Shown: in pieces, positions 33,528-44,627 of the stretch | Numbering within the stretch: position 1 is the stretch's first letter | How the letters are laid out: each line of letters opens with the position of its first letter | NCBI GenBank assembly: GCA_002633025.1 | Contig: NMRB01002637.1 | Span: 1-64,000, forward strand | Reading direction: 5' to 3' | From: Notospermus geniculatus | Taxonomy: Eukaryota > Nemertea > Pilidiophora > Heteronemertea > Lineidae | Length of the DNA: 64,000 bases | Notes under the pieces: model-generated | The model's input: only the letters and a program-made list of their open reading frames with translations | Told to the model about the DNA's origin: nothing | Databases searched by the model: none | Made by a program: the position numbers and the translations under genes

Positions 33528-34698
33528 CTGTACCTAGAGTAGCAGTTGTATTGAAGAAGTTGTGCAATAGCTAAATCTGACTGCACAACACCATGATTCA
33601 GATGTGATCTGATGTCCACACCATGCTCAATGCTGGAAACATACTGAAGAAGTGCTGGTAGAACAGCTTCCTCTCCAAACCCTTCGTGGAACCCCCGGCT
33701 GAATTTTGTCTTGTGAGCAAGCATTTCTTTCCGGATGATATCTGCTGCTTTTGCCAGATGAATAGCTTCAAAGTACTTGCCAGCATCAGACAGAATTGTA
33801 CCTACGTCTTTTTTGAATGCTAGAATTACATCACGCCCTTTCTTATGAGCCTCAAGCTCAGGAATCCGGGAGAGTAATTGTTCCTTTAACCTGGTTGAAT
33901 TGACGTCTGGGGATTCCACACCAAGTTGTTCTAGCCGACGTTTGTAAAGCGAGGCAAGATCAACAAGCTTAAATATCACTGGTGTTGTTTCCGTGTTATG
34001 AACTTTGCTATCCATAATGTAGATGACAAGTTCTGAAAAAGCTACAGGATACAAGTCTTTCCCTTGACCGCTGTGATTCTCCTCGTGCTTTATTGCATTA
34101 AGATGTGCTCTCTCTGAGTTGTATAAGTCTGCTAGGCATCGTGGGTGATACTTCAGCTCCTGAGCAACAACGTCACCAGCACTCAACTTTGCCAGGAGCT
34201 TTCCATGGTTCAGGGTCTTGGCACACTGATTAAGCCTTTCATTCAGCTGCATGGTCATTGCTTTTCTTAAATTCGATATTTCGTCTTCTTCTTCACACAA
34301 GAAGCATTGTACTTTTGGAGGGTCTGAGGTCCTTTGTCTCTTGCCACGGTTTTCTTCTAGATCTGTGCCTGATGTACTTGGGGTAACTGTCCTCTTCTGT
34401 GCTCTTTTTAGTTTGGTATTATTGAACAAAAGTCGGCAGCTACTGTGATAACTTGCCTTATTTTGTATCAACGTGGCTTCTATGCCTCCTCCTTCATCTA
34501 ACCGTGCTGGATTAAATGGTATTGGCATATCATTAAGGGCATGAAACAATGGACATTTTGTGCAATATTACTATATCCAGCATAGTCCTGTTTCCTCTGG
34601 AAAAGGCTAAGAGGTGAAATTAGTGTTTCGTCACTTCTGTCCTCTTGACAAAGACAACACTTACTCCAGTCAGTTTGCCGTCCTGGTTTGGCATCCAT
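33518..34698 (-). pseudogene. N-terminal part of a second FEN1-like family member
   Basis: The frame from 34,698 starts M-D-A-K-P-G-R-Q-T-D-W and gives K-C-C-L-C; after a one-base change in an A run near 34,565 the 343-codon frame continues. Two zinc-like modules repeat: C-x2-C (C-C-L-C) with S-Y-H-S-S-C, then C-F-L-C with K-Y-H-P-R-C. Next come L-A-K-L-S-A-G-D, A-F-S-E-L-V-I-Y-I and G-R-D-V-I-L-A-F-K-K-D-V-G, ending A-I-A-Q-L-L-Q-Y-N-C-Y-S-R-Y-R. Full-length members go on beyond this point with blocks like those at 8-11 kb. Here the family sequence stops at about 33,528 and SAMD3-like sequence starts in another frame. It is a truncated copy, complementary to the block at 8,053-11,353. Confidence 0.65.
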
Positions 34699-35339
34699 GA
34701 TAAGAGACTTTGAAGTGGTGTAGGCCGAGGGTCTATCCTTTTACCACCTTTTGCCCACTTTCATGTATGGGATACAGTTAGGTTCATGCTGTTGCCCTAC
34801 ACCTAACCCGATCGTTCATCCAATATCATTTAAATCCCGTGCGATCTGTACACCATCCGGATAACGTTTAAAGCCCCTGTCATCCTTGGCTCGGCTCTCC
34901 CGCGCTGGCACATCCTGTCTATTCAGGTGCGGCTATCTAATGTCATTGGGGCTGATTAGATAGCATTTGGGACACTAAACCTGATATTGAACCCCATGCT
35001 GAGTTCCACAGCAGTGTATGTCACCAGTGTGCCCTGGTAGTGAGTGACATTACACTCTCTTACTTGGTTCTGCACCACAACTCTCTCCATGGTTTAATTT
35101 CGGAGTTTTCCTTCTTGATTTTAGGGGCAAATATTGGAAATAAACGACAAAGAAGAATGGTTTTTATGGTTTATGGCCATTTTCAGTGCGCTGGCGGCCA
35201 TATTGGAAAAACGGCGGCATATTGGATTTTTTTGGTGGCTAGCACTTTTTTCTTAAATAGTTATCTGGAGAGAATATTCATACCAAATTGCATGCTTGTA
35301 TCATCAACTGAATGATTCTGGCCAAAAATCACATTTAGC

Positions 35340-35926
35340 TGCTCCACTACAGCACGCATACACTGCACAGCTGGGACTGTCAGTTTGCAAGCTTTGGTGA
35401 ATTGTAACAACAGGCAAGTTGCTGAATATCGAACTTTTCCTTCGCTACTCTTGAAAGCATCTTCTGCACAATGATGACTTGTTTTTTCCATTGAAATTTA
35501 GCATTGGATCAAAGTAGATGATATGTTTCTCAATCAAGTGAAGGCTCACTAACATCCAGTGGTGGCCACCACCAGTCGTCTTCCTCGGTGCAAGTACAAG
35601 TCTCTTCCCATCAAAATCTTCTCCGGCAAGTAACCGCCAATGCCTGACACACCCTTTTCAATAGACCGTAGTGAACATGTAGAAATATACATCAAGACAG
35701 CGTGTTCCAAACACAGACATTTGAAAACCATTCAGAACTACTTGTCGCCATCCAGCCGATCTTCGAACGGCTGCATATCCGCACTCGTTGTTATTGGTAA
35801 CTCTATATCGTCATGCCAAGCATCATCTATCAGCTCACCTCCTCCAGCATTACCCAAGGTGAGGGCATTCACTTTTTGGTGAATTTCCTTTACCTCAGCG
35901 TCGATTGTGCTTAGTAACGTGAACAT
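35340..35926 (-). pseudogene. Ulp1-like (C48) cysteine peptidase relic, copy 1, with DUF4806-like exon
   Basis: A 5' segment (35,926-35,738) encodes a short helical region and L-P-I-T-T-S-A-D-M-Q-P-F-E-D-R-L, resembling DUF4806, with a donor-like GTAGTT. Downstream, one frame reads R-L-V-L-A-P-R-K-T-T-G-G-G-H-H-W-M-L-V, then H-I-I-Y-F-D-P-M-L, then after one TAG, L-Q-T-D-S-P-S-C-A-V-Y-A-C. That is the His, Asp, Gln and Cys order of SUMO-protease-type C48 peptidases. A TGA also precedes the core. These domains often ride in invertebrate transposons. A second, differently decayed copy is at 38,870-39,260. Confidence 0.6.
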
Positions 35927-36900
35927 TTTCGATCCCTTTCAGTTGCTTGTTTTGTGGAAAAGAAAGTGAACAGAAGATTATTCTGTGACATTTCCAGTGA
36001 AATGCGCAAGAAATTTAGCTGTTATGTGCAATGGGGAACCGGAGGAACTAACGTCACGAAGTGGCGCTGTGAGCGGTGCGACAAAAGTTTCTTTTTTCTA
36101 ACGTGTTTCCATTTATTTCCGTCGTGAAAACAACCCTTTTGTTTCGATCGCTTGGCAATAAAATTTACATTATCTTGTAGCAGATGAAAATTTCTGCATT
36201 TTTCGGTGTTTTTTCCTTAAAATGAAGAGATGGGATGGTGATAATGGCAACGTCTTTATCTCATTATTCCTGTAGAAAATGTACAGGAGATTTTTTTCAT
36301 GACGCAACGTCAACACCTAAAACGACGTCAATACCGTCGCTTCGGTCGCACTGCTCGCAGCGCCGACCTATCGGGATAAACGGCACGCGGGTTCCTCATT
36401 GTAGATCACCTGCAACAAAAAGCTATAGTGCAATTTGTCTTATAATTCACTACTGCCATAAAACATGCCATTCTCCTTTTCTTGGCATTGATGCTTACCT
36501 CTTGCATGCCTTGCAGCAACTTGTGGAGTGTTTATTAGTGGCACAGTCAAATGGTGTGTTCGTGTGCTAAAATAACGGGCTGATGAAAATTTGGTAAGTT
36601 TTCATTTGTTGGATTCTATACATCACATCGAGGAGCACCTTGTAGCCTTTGAGCAGGAGTAGCCTGTGCAGGTGGGCGAGGCGGACAGGCGTGGACTGTG
36701 CTGGCGGGTGTGGCAAGGGGTCTGCGGATATGAAAGTAACTCAACTGGATAACATTTGATAGGAATTTGAATACTGAAATAATACTACTGACTTACGTCA
36801 TTTTTTTCTTAATTGAGTGCTAGATTATAGTGTATTTAATGTTATCAAAATATAAATGCAAACCTTTATCAGCAATAGCTGCATTTGAACTCTACCTCTA

Positions 36901-37075
36901 CTGCATTATTGTTGTAATCGTTCCATTCTTCATCATCGAAGATTTCAGCACAATCTCAATGTACCATCTCCCACATTTTATCCATTCTTCACCTTCAGCC
37001 TTACCTTGTTGGCATTCCCGGCAGATGTTGTCGACGTTCTGGTCCGCCTTCCGCTTGCGGTGGCTTCCGTGAGCA
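36901..37075 (-). pseudogene. PHD-like zinc-finger tail, probable transposase C-terminus
   Basis: The minus strand reads R-K-R-K-A-D-Q, then N-I-C-R-E-C-Q-Q and E-E-W-I-K-C-G. After a frame change, D-C-A-E-I-F-D-D-E-E-W follows. C-x2-C, W-I-x-C and a final D-C is the layout of a short PHD-like finger found at the C-terminus of Jerky/Pogo-type transposases. The rest of that protein was not found. A possible donor (GTAAGG) follows Q-Q, so the true exon may end earlier. Confidence 0.35.
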
Positions 37076-37809
37076 TCAACTACAGAGCCCCCGACAACAG
37101 TAACATCAGTCGCAGTGAGTTTGTCTGCCTATGGGTAGGGGGCAGCACCATACAGTCAGAGTTAGTACAGTTTATCTCTGTTGGGTGGTTTCAGGGATGC
37201 TTTAGGGTTTTGCAACACTATGTTGATTGTTTGTATCACTTATATTTGCAGTTTACGTGACAATTGCCAGTGTCAGAGGTATATAGGTGGAAGGCCGCCA
37301 TCGTGGATTTTGTCGGCTCGCATATAGATAATTCGGTCAGCCTAATCACAACCTAATTCTGGCGCCATTGCTCGCGAATAAAGTAAATCTTTGTAGTAAG
37401 ATATTCAAAGCCCCGGGAACCACTCTTAACGCCAAATTTGAAATTAAATTGATATCACTCCTTGGAATAAAACAATTCTTTCTAATTAGTATTAAGTTCT
37501 TTTCTAATACCACTTGTTATCAACACGAAGTCCTTTTAGTCTTAAAATATTCGCCTTGAACCCATTTTCAACATCATTTATTCTGGGAACTAGCCTACGT
37601 CTCTAGTGCAGGTCCCTCTGGTTTGGCGGTGACACGGCTAGCCTGTTCACGATTGTTAAAAACCTTTACCAAAATGTAGTTATCTGCACTACTTTCAAGA
37701 TGGAAATCTAGCACCTGTGCTAGTGGTGTTATAGAAGATAACGCCATCTAGTGTCAAGTGTGGGTAGGCTAATAAAAAGTCTTAGGCCTACACGCACAGC
37801 TACGCCTAT

Positions 37810-38185
37810 GACGGAATGGTGGTGGGGGCCACCAGTGGCCCCACAGTGGACCACTTATTCACGACAAAAGCACTATACAAGTGGCCCACTGTGAGGGCGA
37901 ATTGGTGGCAGCCCCTGCACCTGTGCCCCTTATCTGCCACTGGCGGCCCATCCGGTCTTTGCCACCAGAGGGCCACTTGTCCCCCTTCACTGGCGGCCCG
38001 ATAGTGGCCAACGAGGGGTTACCGCTGCCACCATGCCCCCATTAGCCTCTGGAGGCCCACTGATGCTTGCCACTAGAGGGCCACCTTTCCCTCTCCACTG
38101 TAGTGGCCAACGAGGGGGTACCGCTGCCCCATGCCCCCCCCCCCCATTAGCCTCTGCAGGCCCACTGATGCTTGCTGTCGGGGGT
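37810..38185. repeat. GC-rich degenerate tandem repeat
   Basis: Units of about 110 bp share GATAGTGGCCAACGAGGGG, TACCGCTGCC and CCATTAGCCTCTG.AGGCCC; CCCACTGATGCTTGC occurs twice. Composition is much richer in G+C than the surroundings. ORFs across it repeat the same peptide and are not genes. Confidence 0.65.
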
Positions 38186-38260
38186 AAAACCATAGACTAG
38201 GTATTAGTTCATGATAATTACAAAGTTATTATTTGAAATAACCCTGATAAAGTGTCTTAA

Positions 38261-38451
38261 AGGAGCACGGTATTGGATCTCAAATGCGTTATTTCACTGC
38301 CGACATAGAGGGCAGTAAGACAAACTACAAAAATGCATTACAAAATGTACGCAGTAAATCGGGTCATTCGCCGACACGTAGTTAGACCCTCGTGTTGGAG
38401 AGTGGTGCGGTGGCGCCGGCTGTCGAGAAGAAGTGACAATACCGTGCTCCT
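38261..38451. mobile_element. MITE family A copy 3, TTAA target site
   Basis: AGGAGCACGGTATTG at the left and its inverted copy at the right. TTAA flanks at 38,257-38,260 and 38,452-38,455. It lacks about 10 bp near GAGGGCAGTAAG relative to the other two copies. Confidence 0.9.
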
Positions 38452-38869
38452 TTAAACTCAGTTTTCAAAAAAAGTAAACCATGTGCAAACCCCATCAAAA
38501 CTGGCACAACTTTACCCCATAACGACCAGTCTTGCTTAATTAGGTTAGTGCATTTGTACAGGGAGAGATATGTGGAAACAACGGGACACAATAATGCACT
38601 ATATTTACTACACTATATTTATACACTATAGTTACTACACACATGTATGGTTTTAATACAACCTACGTGGTGAGTACAGAAGAAATGTACATACCCGTCC
38701 GCCGAAAGGCGCTGATCCACTTGACAGATTTATCGCAGAAGTTGGCTCACAATGGGCAATTCACCATTGTTTGTGTCCTGTCAGCTTACGCTGGCACCAG
38801 TTTCATTTCGAAAAATACGATTGAATGGAATGTGGAGTGGCTTTTTAGCGCCGGTTGTTGGGCACACCA

Positions 38870-39260
38870 GCACACATACACTCCAGAGCTGGAACCGTGA
38901 GTTTGCAAGCTGTGGTGAAGTGTAACAACAGGCAGATTGCTGAATATCGAACTTTTCCTGTCCTACTCTTGAAAGCATCCTCTGCACAATGATGACTTTC
39001 ATGCTGACTTGTTTTTGTTCCATTGAAATTTAGCATTGGATCAAAGTAGATGATATGTTTCTCAAAATCAAGTGAAGGCCCACTAACATCCAGTGGCCAC
39101 CACCAGTCGTCTTCCACGGTGCAAGTACAAGTCTCTTCCCACCAAAATCTTCTCCGGCAAATAACTGCCAATGTCCGACACACCCTTTTCAATAGACCGT
39201 ATTGAACATGTAGAGATATACATCAAGACAGCGTGTTCCAAACACAGACATTTGAAAAGT
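38870..39260 (-). pseudogene. Ulp1-like (C48) peptidase relic, copy 2, with catalytic Cys replaced
   Basis: This is clearly the same sequence as 35,340-35,730. It shares R-L-V-L-A-P, T-T-G-G-G-H-W-M-L-V and F-D-P-M-L, but in different frames because of indels. At the nucleophile position it reads Q-T-H-G-S-S-S-G-V-Y-V-C: Ser stands where the other copy has Cys. Three bases are missing at the catalytic His (H-W, not H-H-W). Frameshifts show it is decayed. It lies close to the RecQ-like fragment on the same strand. Confidence 0.55.
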
Positions 39261-39342
39261 CAGATGAAGCCTATCGCGGGGGGGGGGGGTCCGACTGATT
39301 GGTCGGACCATCCCCAGGTCGGGTTTTGCATATTCATTTAGT

Positions 39343-39633
39343 TTATTTTTTGTTTCCCATACCCTGTGGGCAAGACGGCTTCGTATCATTTGACAAAGCT
39401 GCTCTCAGGGTTTCTACTTGCTTAGGTTTCAGCCAGCTGTGCTCGCAATCATGCCCTCTGTTCACTCTAGCCAGACAAACCTTCGTTTGACAAGAAAATC
39501 GCAATTTGTTATCAAAATCACGAAAAATGTTCCTCTCCAAAAGCCGCACAGCATCGCCATCTTTGCTGTTTGAGGTCACCTGATATGGGAACCACCAATC
39601 CGTGACCAGATCATGCTGATGACGTAGAACCAA
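39343..39633 (-). pseudogene. RecQ-like helicase N-terminal fragment
   Basis: The minus frame reads W-L-K-P-K-Q-V-E-T-L-R-A, like helicase motif 0. In a shifted frame just downstream, E-A-V-L-P-T-G-Y-G-K-Q-K follows, a Walker A box (P-T-G-x-G-K-S in working RecQ) with Gln where Ser/Thr should be. The upstream part (H-D-L-V-T-D-W-W-F-P) is not recognised. No downstream helicase motifs were found, so it is a small fragment. Confidence 0.5.
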
Positions 39634-39639
39634 AATCTG

Positions 39640-41315
39640 GTTATTCGGTTACTCATCATCTGACTCTGTATTGCCGCCGTCAAATTGGCTAAAATAGCAA
39701 TAGGAGTCAGACGTTTGGACTACTTTATTCTCTTTGTCTTCTCCTTGTCTTTTTTTCCCTGGTACTTCTGTTGCCTCTTTCTTGCTAAATCCTTCATATG
39801 TTCATGTTTGTTGATTGCTTCCATGGAGGGTCTACGCCTCTCCAGCTACAGTCGCGCGTCATATATATTCGAACACTTTGACGTCGCAGTGTTTGCGCGC
39901 AGTACCAATCGCAACTTGGATGGATCAGTACGTTAAAACAGACCGGCACATACACCAAATGTATATACATTCCGAAAGAAAAAGATACATGACTTCTGTA
40001 AGTAGAAGATTTGGGGAAAATAGCGAAGTCCGTAACCTTGGGGAGTCAATTTGTACGCAGTGTTGCTGTTTTTTTTATTTTTTGCGGATAGTTCAGAGAA
40101 ACAGTTCCCAACTACGATTAAAGAATACGATCGCTTCGAAAATTCAAGGGTGGGTAGGAGATATCTTAGGCTTTCATGCAGGCCGATTTCATTCATTTTT
40201 GTTAAGCAGTTTATAAATAAACGACGAACGCGTCAATTCAGAAAGTGAATTTGACGTCACGCGTAACGGCGCCGTCAGGGAAGAAATTGGTTCACCGTTT
40301 CAAAAGTACTGCGGCGGCATTCTCAATTCTCTCAAGGCTAACATTTGTATTGCAATAGTGTCACTTAGCAAGTCCCCTTTGGGATAAAGTATCGATATAG
40401 TCCAAAACAAAGCAACATCGCAAATTCAACGGTTTTTCTATAGGTACTGAAATTATACGTCAAATTCAGTGGTGCGGCGTAACGTTCTTTATTTCTTCCG
40501 CTGCCTTCAGCGAACGTTTTCCAATGGTGCAGACTGTTCAAATCTATCAAAAATAAATATGTTATACTTCTAGCGGTTCTTAACATCATGGAAATATTCA
40601 TAACATGATATCTTTGGGTATGTGCGAAACAGAGCCTCTTTGAAACGGGTTACAGATATTTTTCCATTTCCTTCCGACGTTTGTGAATGACGTCACAACA
40701 ATGCGATAACGCAATAATAGACGTACGATATTAGGTTGATTGGATGTATAGCAACAACGCAACATACGATACACTAGGCGGATTGTTTTACGCGTAAAAC
40801 GCAAAACGTCAAAGTGTCGAATATATATGAAACATGACTGTATTGTTTTAACTTCTCTCGGTTGGCCTTATTTCGATCTTTACACGTCACAGAAGATAGA
40901 CTGGTTTGCGATCGCAACGAAGCGCACGGTATCTTGGGACCAGGAACCAGTCTATCCTCTGTGACGTCAGACACACAGATTCTCGTGTGTGGGGTGAAGG
41001 TCAAACGAGGCCGATACCGAACCCTTCTAGCCCTAGCGGTGGGTTCGGGAACCAATCCACACGTGTGAATCTTGTAAAAAAAATCACTTTTTACACAAGC
41101 AGCTGCAAGCAGATTATCACGTGGCATTCCACGTGTAAATCCACTTGTTTACCACCTGTGGTTTGCGGTAATAATTTGAAACACCTGAAATAAGAAAATA
41201 AATAATAAAACAGGATAAGGCAGGATCTCTTGTCAGTACACCTTCACCTAACGACTTGTATATCTCCCCATCGTATATATCTGGCAATGAACTGTGATCA
41301 TTTTTATCACGCTGA
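39640..41315. other. No gene recognised
   Basis: Apart from a short inverted pair GTCACAGAAGATAGACTGG (about 40,888) and CCAGTCTATCCTCTGTGAC (about 40,945), I see no repeat structure or coding motif. The 133-codon plus-strand ORF at 39,815 has no recognisable features. Confidence 0.4.
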
Positions 41316-41319
41316 AATC

Positions 41320-42059
41320 TATAAGTCAGGGAGCCCAAGAGAGGTTTAATCAGCATCTCAAGTACAAAAACTTTTTTGGGTTTGTGGGTTAGGTTCCACC
41401 CCACTGACCACAAAAATCCAATTCTTATGTTCCGCAAATGGTGAGTTTAGAAGATACAGCCGTTTGAATTAGGGGTACTGGCTTTATCATTGTACCAAAA
41501 TCAGAGCATTGTACAGGGGCTTGGGTACTGATGTACAGCTAACTTTTTAACGGTTGGTTTAAGACCCTATAAATGTATTGCCAATAGATAGAAACATGGG
41601 CCCACTGAATCAGATTAGCATGTTCTTATTTGTTTTTATCTTCTATCTGATGAGAAATTCAACAAAAGAGTCCATCTACATGTATGTATGGGCCGAAATT
41701 CGAAAAAAAGACGTAAATGCGTCATTTCCAGGATGATAAACTACCCGGTACATAAGAATATGTTTTTCTGTCTCAGTGTGCCCATGTTTCTATCTGTTGG
41801 CAATACATTTATAGGGTCTTAAGCCAACCGTTTAAAAGTTAGCTGTACATCACCTTCCAAGTCCCTGTACAATGCTCTGATTATTTTTGCAATGAAAACG
41901 TCAGTACCCAAAATTCAAACGGCTGTATCTTCTAAACGCACCATTTGCGGAACTTAAGAATTGGGTTTTTGTGGTCAGAGGGATGAAACCTAACCCACAA
42001 ACCCAAAAAGTTTTTGTACTTGAGATGCTGATTAAACCTCTCTGGCTCCCTGACTATAT
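41320..42059. mobile_element. Large foldback element, about 740 bp
   Basis: Arms of about 285 bp (41,320-41,605 and 41,777-42,059) are inverted copies, with a spacer of about 170 bp. Shared words include AGAGGTTTAATCAGCATCTC, AGGTTTCATCC/GGTTCCACCCC and GACCCTATAAATGTATTG. No transposase is inside. The boundaries are approximate and no target duplication was recognised. Confidence 0.75.
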
Positions 42060-42288
42060 ACTCAAGTTTCGACCCCACATCTTTTCTCCGCAATAGCCTA
42101 GCCAAGAGTGGCCCAATCGGCAGATAATAGAAAAAATTCCCTTTCATGTGTGCAGTGTGTCCCTTGTGAAATTTGAAGTTACACAGTTATATTGTTCATC
42201 TTCTGCTACTGATACTGGACTACAAAACCAAACCTTTAAAATGTCACGACTCGGTTTTCACCAGTTCTGGCGACTCCCCAAAAGCAAA

Positions 42289-42425
42289 TTAACTTTCAAT
42301 AACATTCGGAAACAGCGACGGCCGCCAATACTTCAGGGCGTGTTTCAGCCTGTCTTTCACATCCTTTTCTTCAATAGTGCGGCCCTTCTCGATTGCTGTC
42401 CCTTTGAATTGTTTCAGAACATGAC
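42289..42425 (-). CDS. Terminal exon of an unknown gene
   Basis: Acceptor ACTTACAG opens an exon that runs to TAA. It encodes H-V-L-K-Q-F-K-G-T-A, a charged helix, then R-L-K-H-A-L-K-Y-W-R-P-S-L-F. The length and phase are consistent (one base supplied by the upstream exon). I do not recognise the family. Upstream exons were not found. Confidence 0.35.
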
Positions 42426-42939
42426 CTGTAAGTACAAAAAATTACATGTAATCCACTGAATTGTGCGCAAGAAAAACACAGGTGTTTGCCATGTCATACG
42501 TCATTTTTGATAAACATGTACCACATTTTGTTTTGAAACAGTCAGGAGTGACGCATACTGACAGCAATATTATGCGGACTAACTTGGTCAGATGACTGAA
42601 TGGTAGGCCTACCATACCACCCACATAAAATATGCAATTAGCCTCATTTTTAACATACTTGAGGTTTTTCTGAGCAAAATGTAAGTCAATATTTTTTACT
42701 AAGCAAGATTCATCAACAGCGGGATCATACTCGTAAGTTATAGTTTTCCTCGTGAGGAAGATTTCTCGTAAAATTAGTGCACACTTGAGGATTTCTTCTT
42801 GCAAAAAGAAGTAGAATTCAAACTTGTACTTTTGGGCCAAGGGCAGAAGTGGAACAAGTTGTCTGCACACTACTATGTAGAATTATTTTGCAAAGTAAAA
42901 ACCCCAAATTCCATTTGTTCAGCAAGAAACTCTATTGTG

Positions 42940-43275
42940 CAGTGGGCCTATATTGTCACTCACCAAATCCAGAATGTGCAATGGCATGGTAATAATTGTA
43001 CTTACGGACTATCAGACCAATCTTTTGGGGGTTCAGAGGCTAACCTCCATGTTTATCTGTGACCATTCAGAACATATGTACTCATGTACTTTCAGTAGTA
43101 TCTCATCCTTGGCTGATTCAGCCTTTAACTCATCCAGTGTTATGGCCTAACGGGCCTACGGTTGCATCGACTATGCTCAAAATGTAATCATCTACAAATG
43201 AGTCTCTATTCTTTAATTCAGCTTTCTCAGGCAACGGCATTCTAGAAAAACAATCAGCCCAGTTTTTGTAATTTC
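42940..43275 (-). pseudogene. Gypsy-type pol relic (end of RNase H and linker)
   Basis: The minus strand reads N-W-A-D-C-F-S-R-M-P-L-P (N-A-D-x-L-S-R in active elements), a charged stretch, then I-T-L-D-E-L-K-A-E-S-A-K-D-E-I-L, the linker before integrase. A stop and a frame change break it. It is a fragment unrelated to the intact element at 44-49 kb, whose sequence here differs. Confidence 0.6.
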
Positions 43276-43299
43276 TTACTTCAAATTGAGCAGCCTGAC

Positions 43300-43932
43300 T
43301 TCTCTCTCAGCTTGCTGTTTTCACTCTGCAAGTGATTCAACAGAGAATGATGGTTCCCCCCACGAAGTAATTCAGCTTCACGGCGGAGTCGGTCATTCTC
43401 TGCCTGGAGTGAAAGCAGCAAGCTGGAGTCAAATAAGTCACCAGAAAGACCTGAGGGCGTAGAGTCAAGAGGCTGACACTGACAGGGAGGGGACAATCTG
43501 AAAATCCAGGAAGGGGAGATACTGGCTTATTGATGAGTTGTTCCAATTCCATAAGTATGTCCGAAGGATTAAGTGTCAGAGAGTCAGAAGAAGAAGTGTC
43601 CTGAGAAAATATATCAGTATCACAGTCAGGTGAGATGGCCGGAATCGACGGTACTTGTGCACTCGAGGACGGAATAGTTGAAAAGGACTGACCAGAAGGT
43701 GATGAGAGATGTGATGTAGATGGTGCTGTCAGCAAAAGGTTGGACGGAATACGAGTCGTTGATGATGATGACGTAGGAAAAGTTGGTGGTGAAGGAATAG
43801 TAGATATGGTACATGTAGAACATGGTGCAGTACTTGAAGAACTTGAGGACGGAACTGGTGAGGACGGATCTTGTCAGGACGGATCGTCGATTGCATCGGC
43901 AACAACAGAGCCATCATCGAGACGTAACAAGT
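43300..43932 (-). pseudogene. Ser-rich exon with coiled coil (unknown protein)
   Basis: An excellent acceptor (TTTTATTTTCAG) precedes 43,932. One frame is rich in Ser/Pro/Thr and, after a frame change near 43,500, runs into L-Q-A-E-N-D-R-L-R-R-E-A-E-L-L and L-Q-S-E-N-S-K-L-R-E-K, a leucine-zipper-like coiled coil. A TGA sits in a GATCCGTCCT.ACAA duplication near 43,880. The 3' end is cut by the Gypsy relic. It could belong to the gene whose exon is at 49,546-49,877, but the splice phases do not match directly. Confidence 0.3.
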
Positions 43933-44084
43933 CTGAAAATAAAACCAATCTGAATCAGTTTAACAAACTGGAGTTACTTGTAGATAGATAGATGGATGGA
44001 CAGTTAAATTTTGAACGAAAACTTTGAACCAAAAACACGATATACATGATGGATCAAAAATCTGAAAAGTACATCTAGTGTCGC

Positions 44085-44291
44085 TGTTTTATCCGTGGGT
44101 GTGATACGAGGAGAAATGTTGGAGATGTTATTGGATTATAGTCCATTTATTCTAGAGAGAATATAAGGTTGACTGGATCGCCATGATGTTACTTGCAGCC
44201 TGCTTCTACCTTGGCCTATTACCAAATATGGTTATCATGTGACATGATGGTACAATGTCTTTAGTATAGATGGCAGTAGCATAATACAACA
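44085..44291 (-). repeat. 3' LTR
   Basis: 207 bp, three mismatches to the 5' LTR. In the minus orientation it begins TGTTGTATTATGCTACTGCC and ends GGATAAAACA. Confidence 0.95.
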
Positions 44292-44302
44292 TCCCTCCTG
44301 TT
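44292..44302 (-). promoter_or_regulatory. Polypurine tract
   Basis: AACAGGAGGGA directly upstream of the 3' LTR on the minus strand, the usual primer for plus-strand DNA synthesis. Confidence 0.8.
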
Positions 44303-44627
44303 GAGTATGTTTCACACAGACTAGTGTAGGCCTGACATTCCTGAGATGCTTAATCACTGACACTGTTAAACAATGTAACTAAAATCCAATTTTCTTCCGT
44401 GCTAGCCCTATGCCTTATGATGGCAGTAATAAAGGGTTTCCTGAAATTCATAGATTTGTGTCCAATCTCATTTCGTCTGACCCTAGTATGAATAAGTCCA
44501 ATAGATGAGGTTATTATATGTTTGATATAAGTCCAATAAATGTAACCGATACTCCTATGTCTTATCGCACAAGTGTTTCCTGATTACTCATTGTCACTGA
44601 TACTAGTAGTTTATGAGTTTATGAGTT

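Noticed and set aside
37816-38193. ORFs on both strands in GC-rich DNA
   Set aside because: They repeat with the tandem unit and carry no domain.
39815-40216. 133-codon plus-strand ORF
   Set aside because: No motif, no splice context and unremarkable composition.
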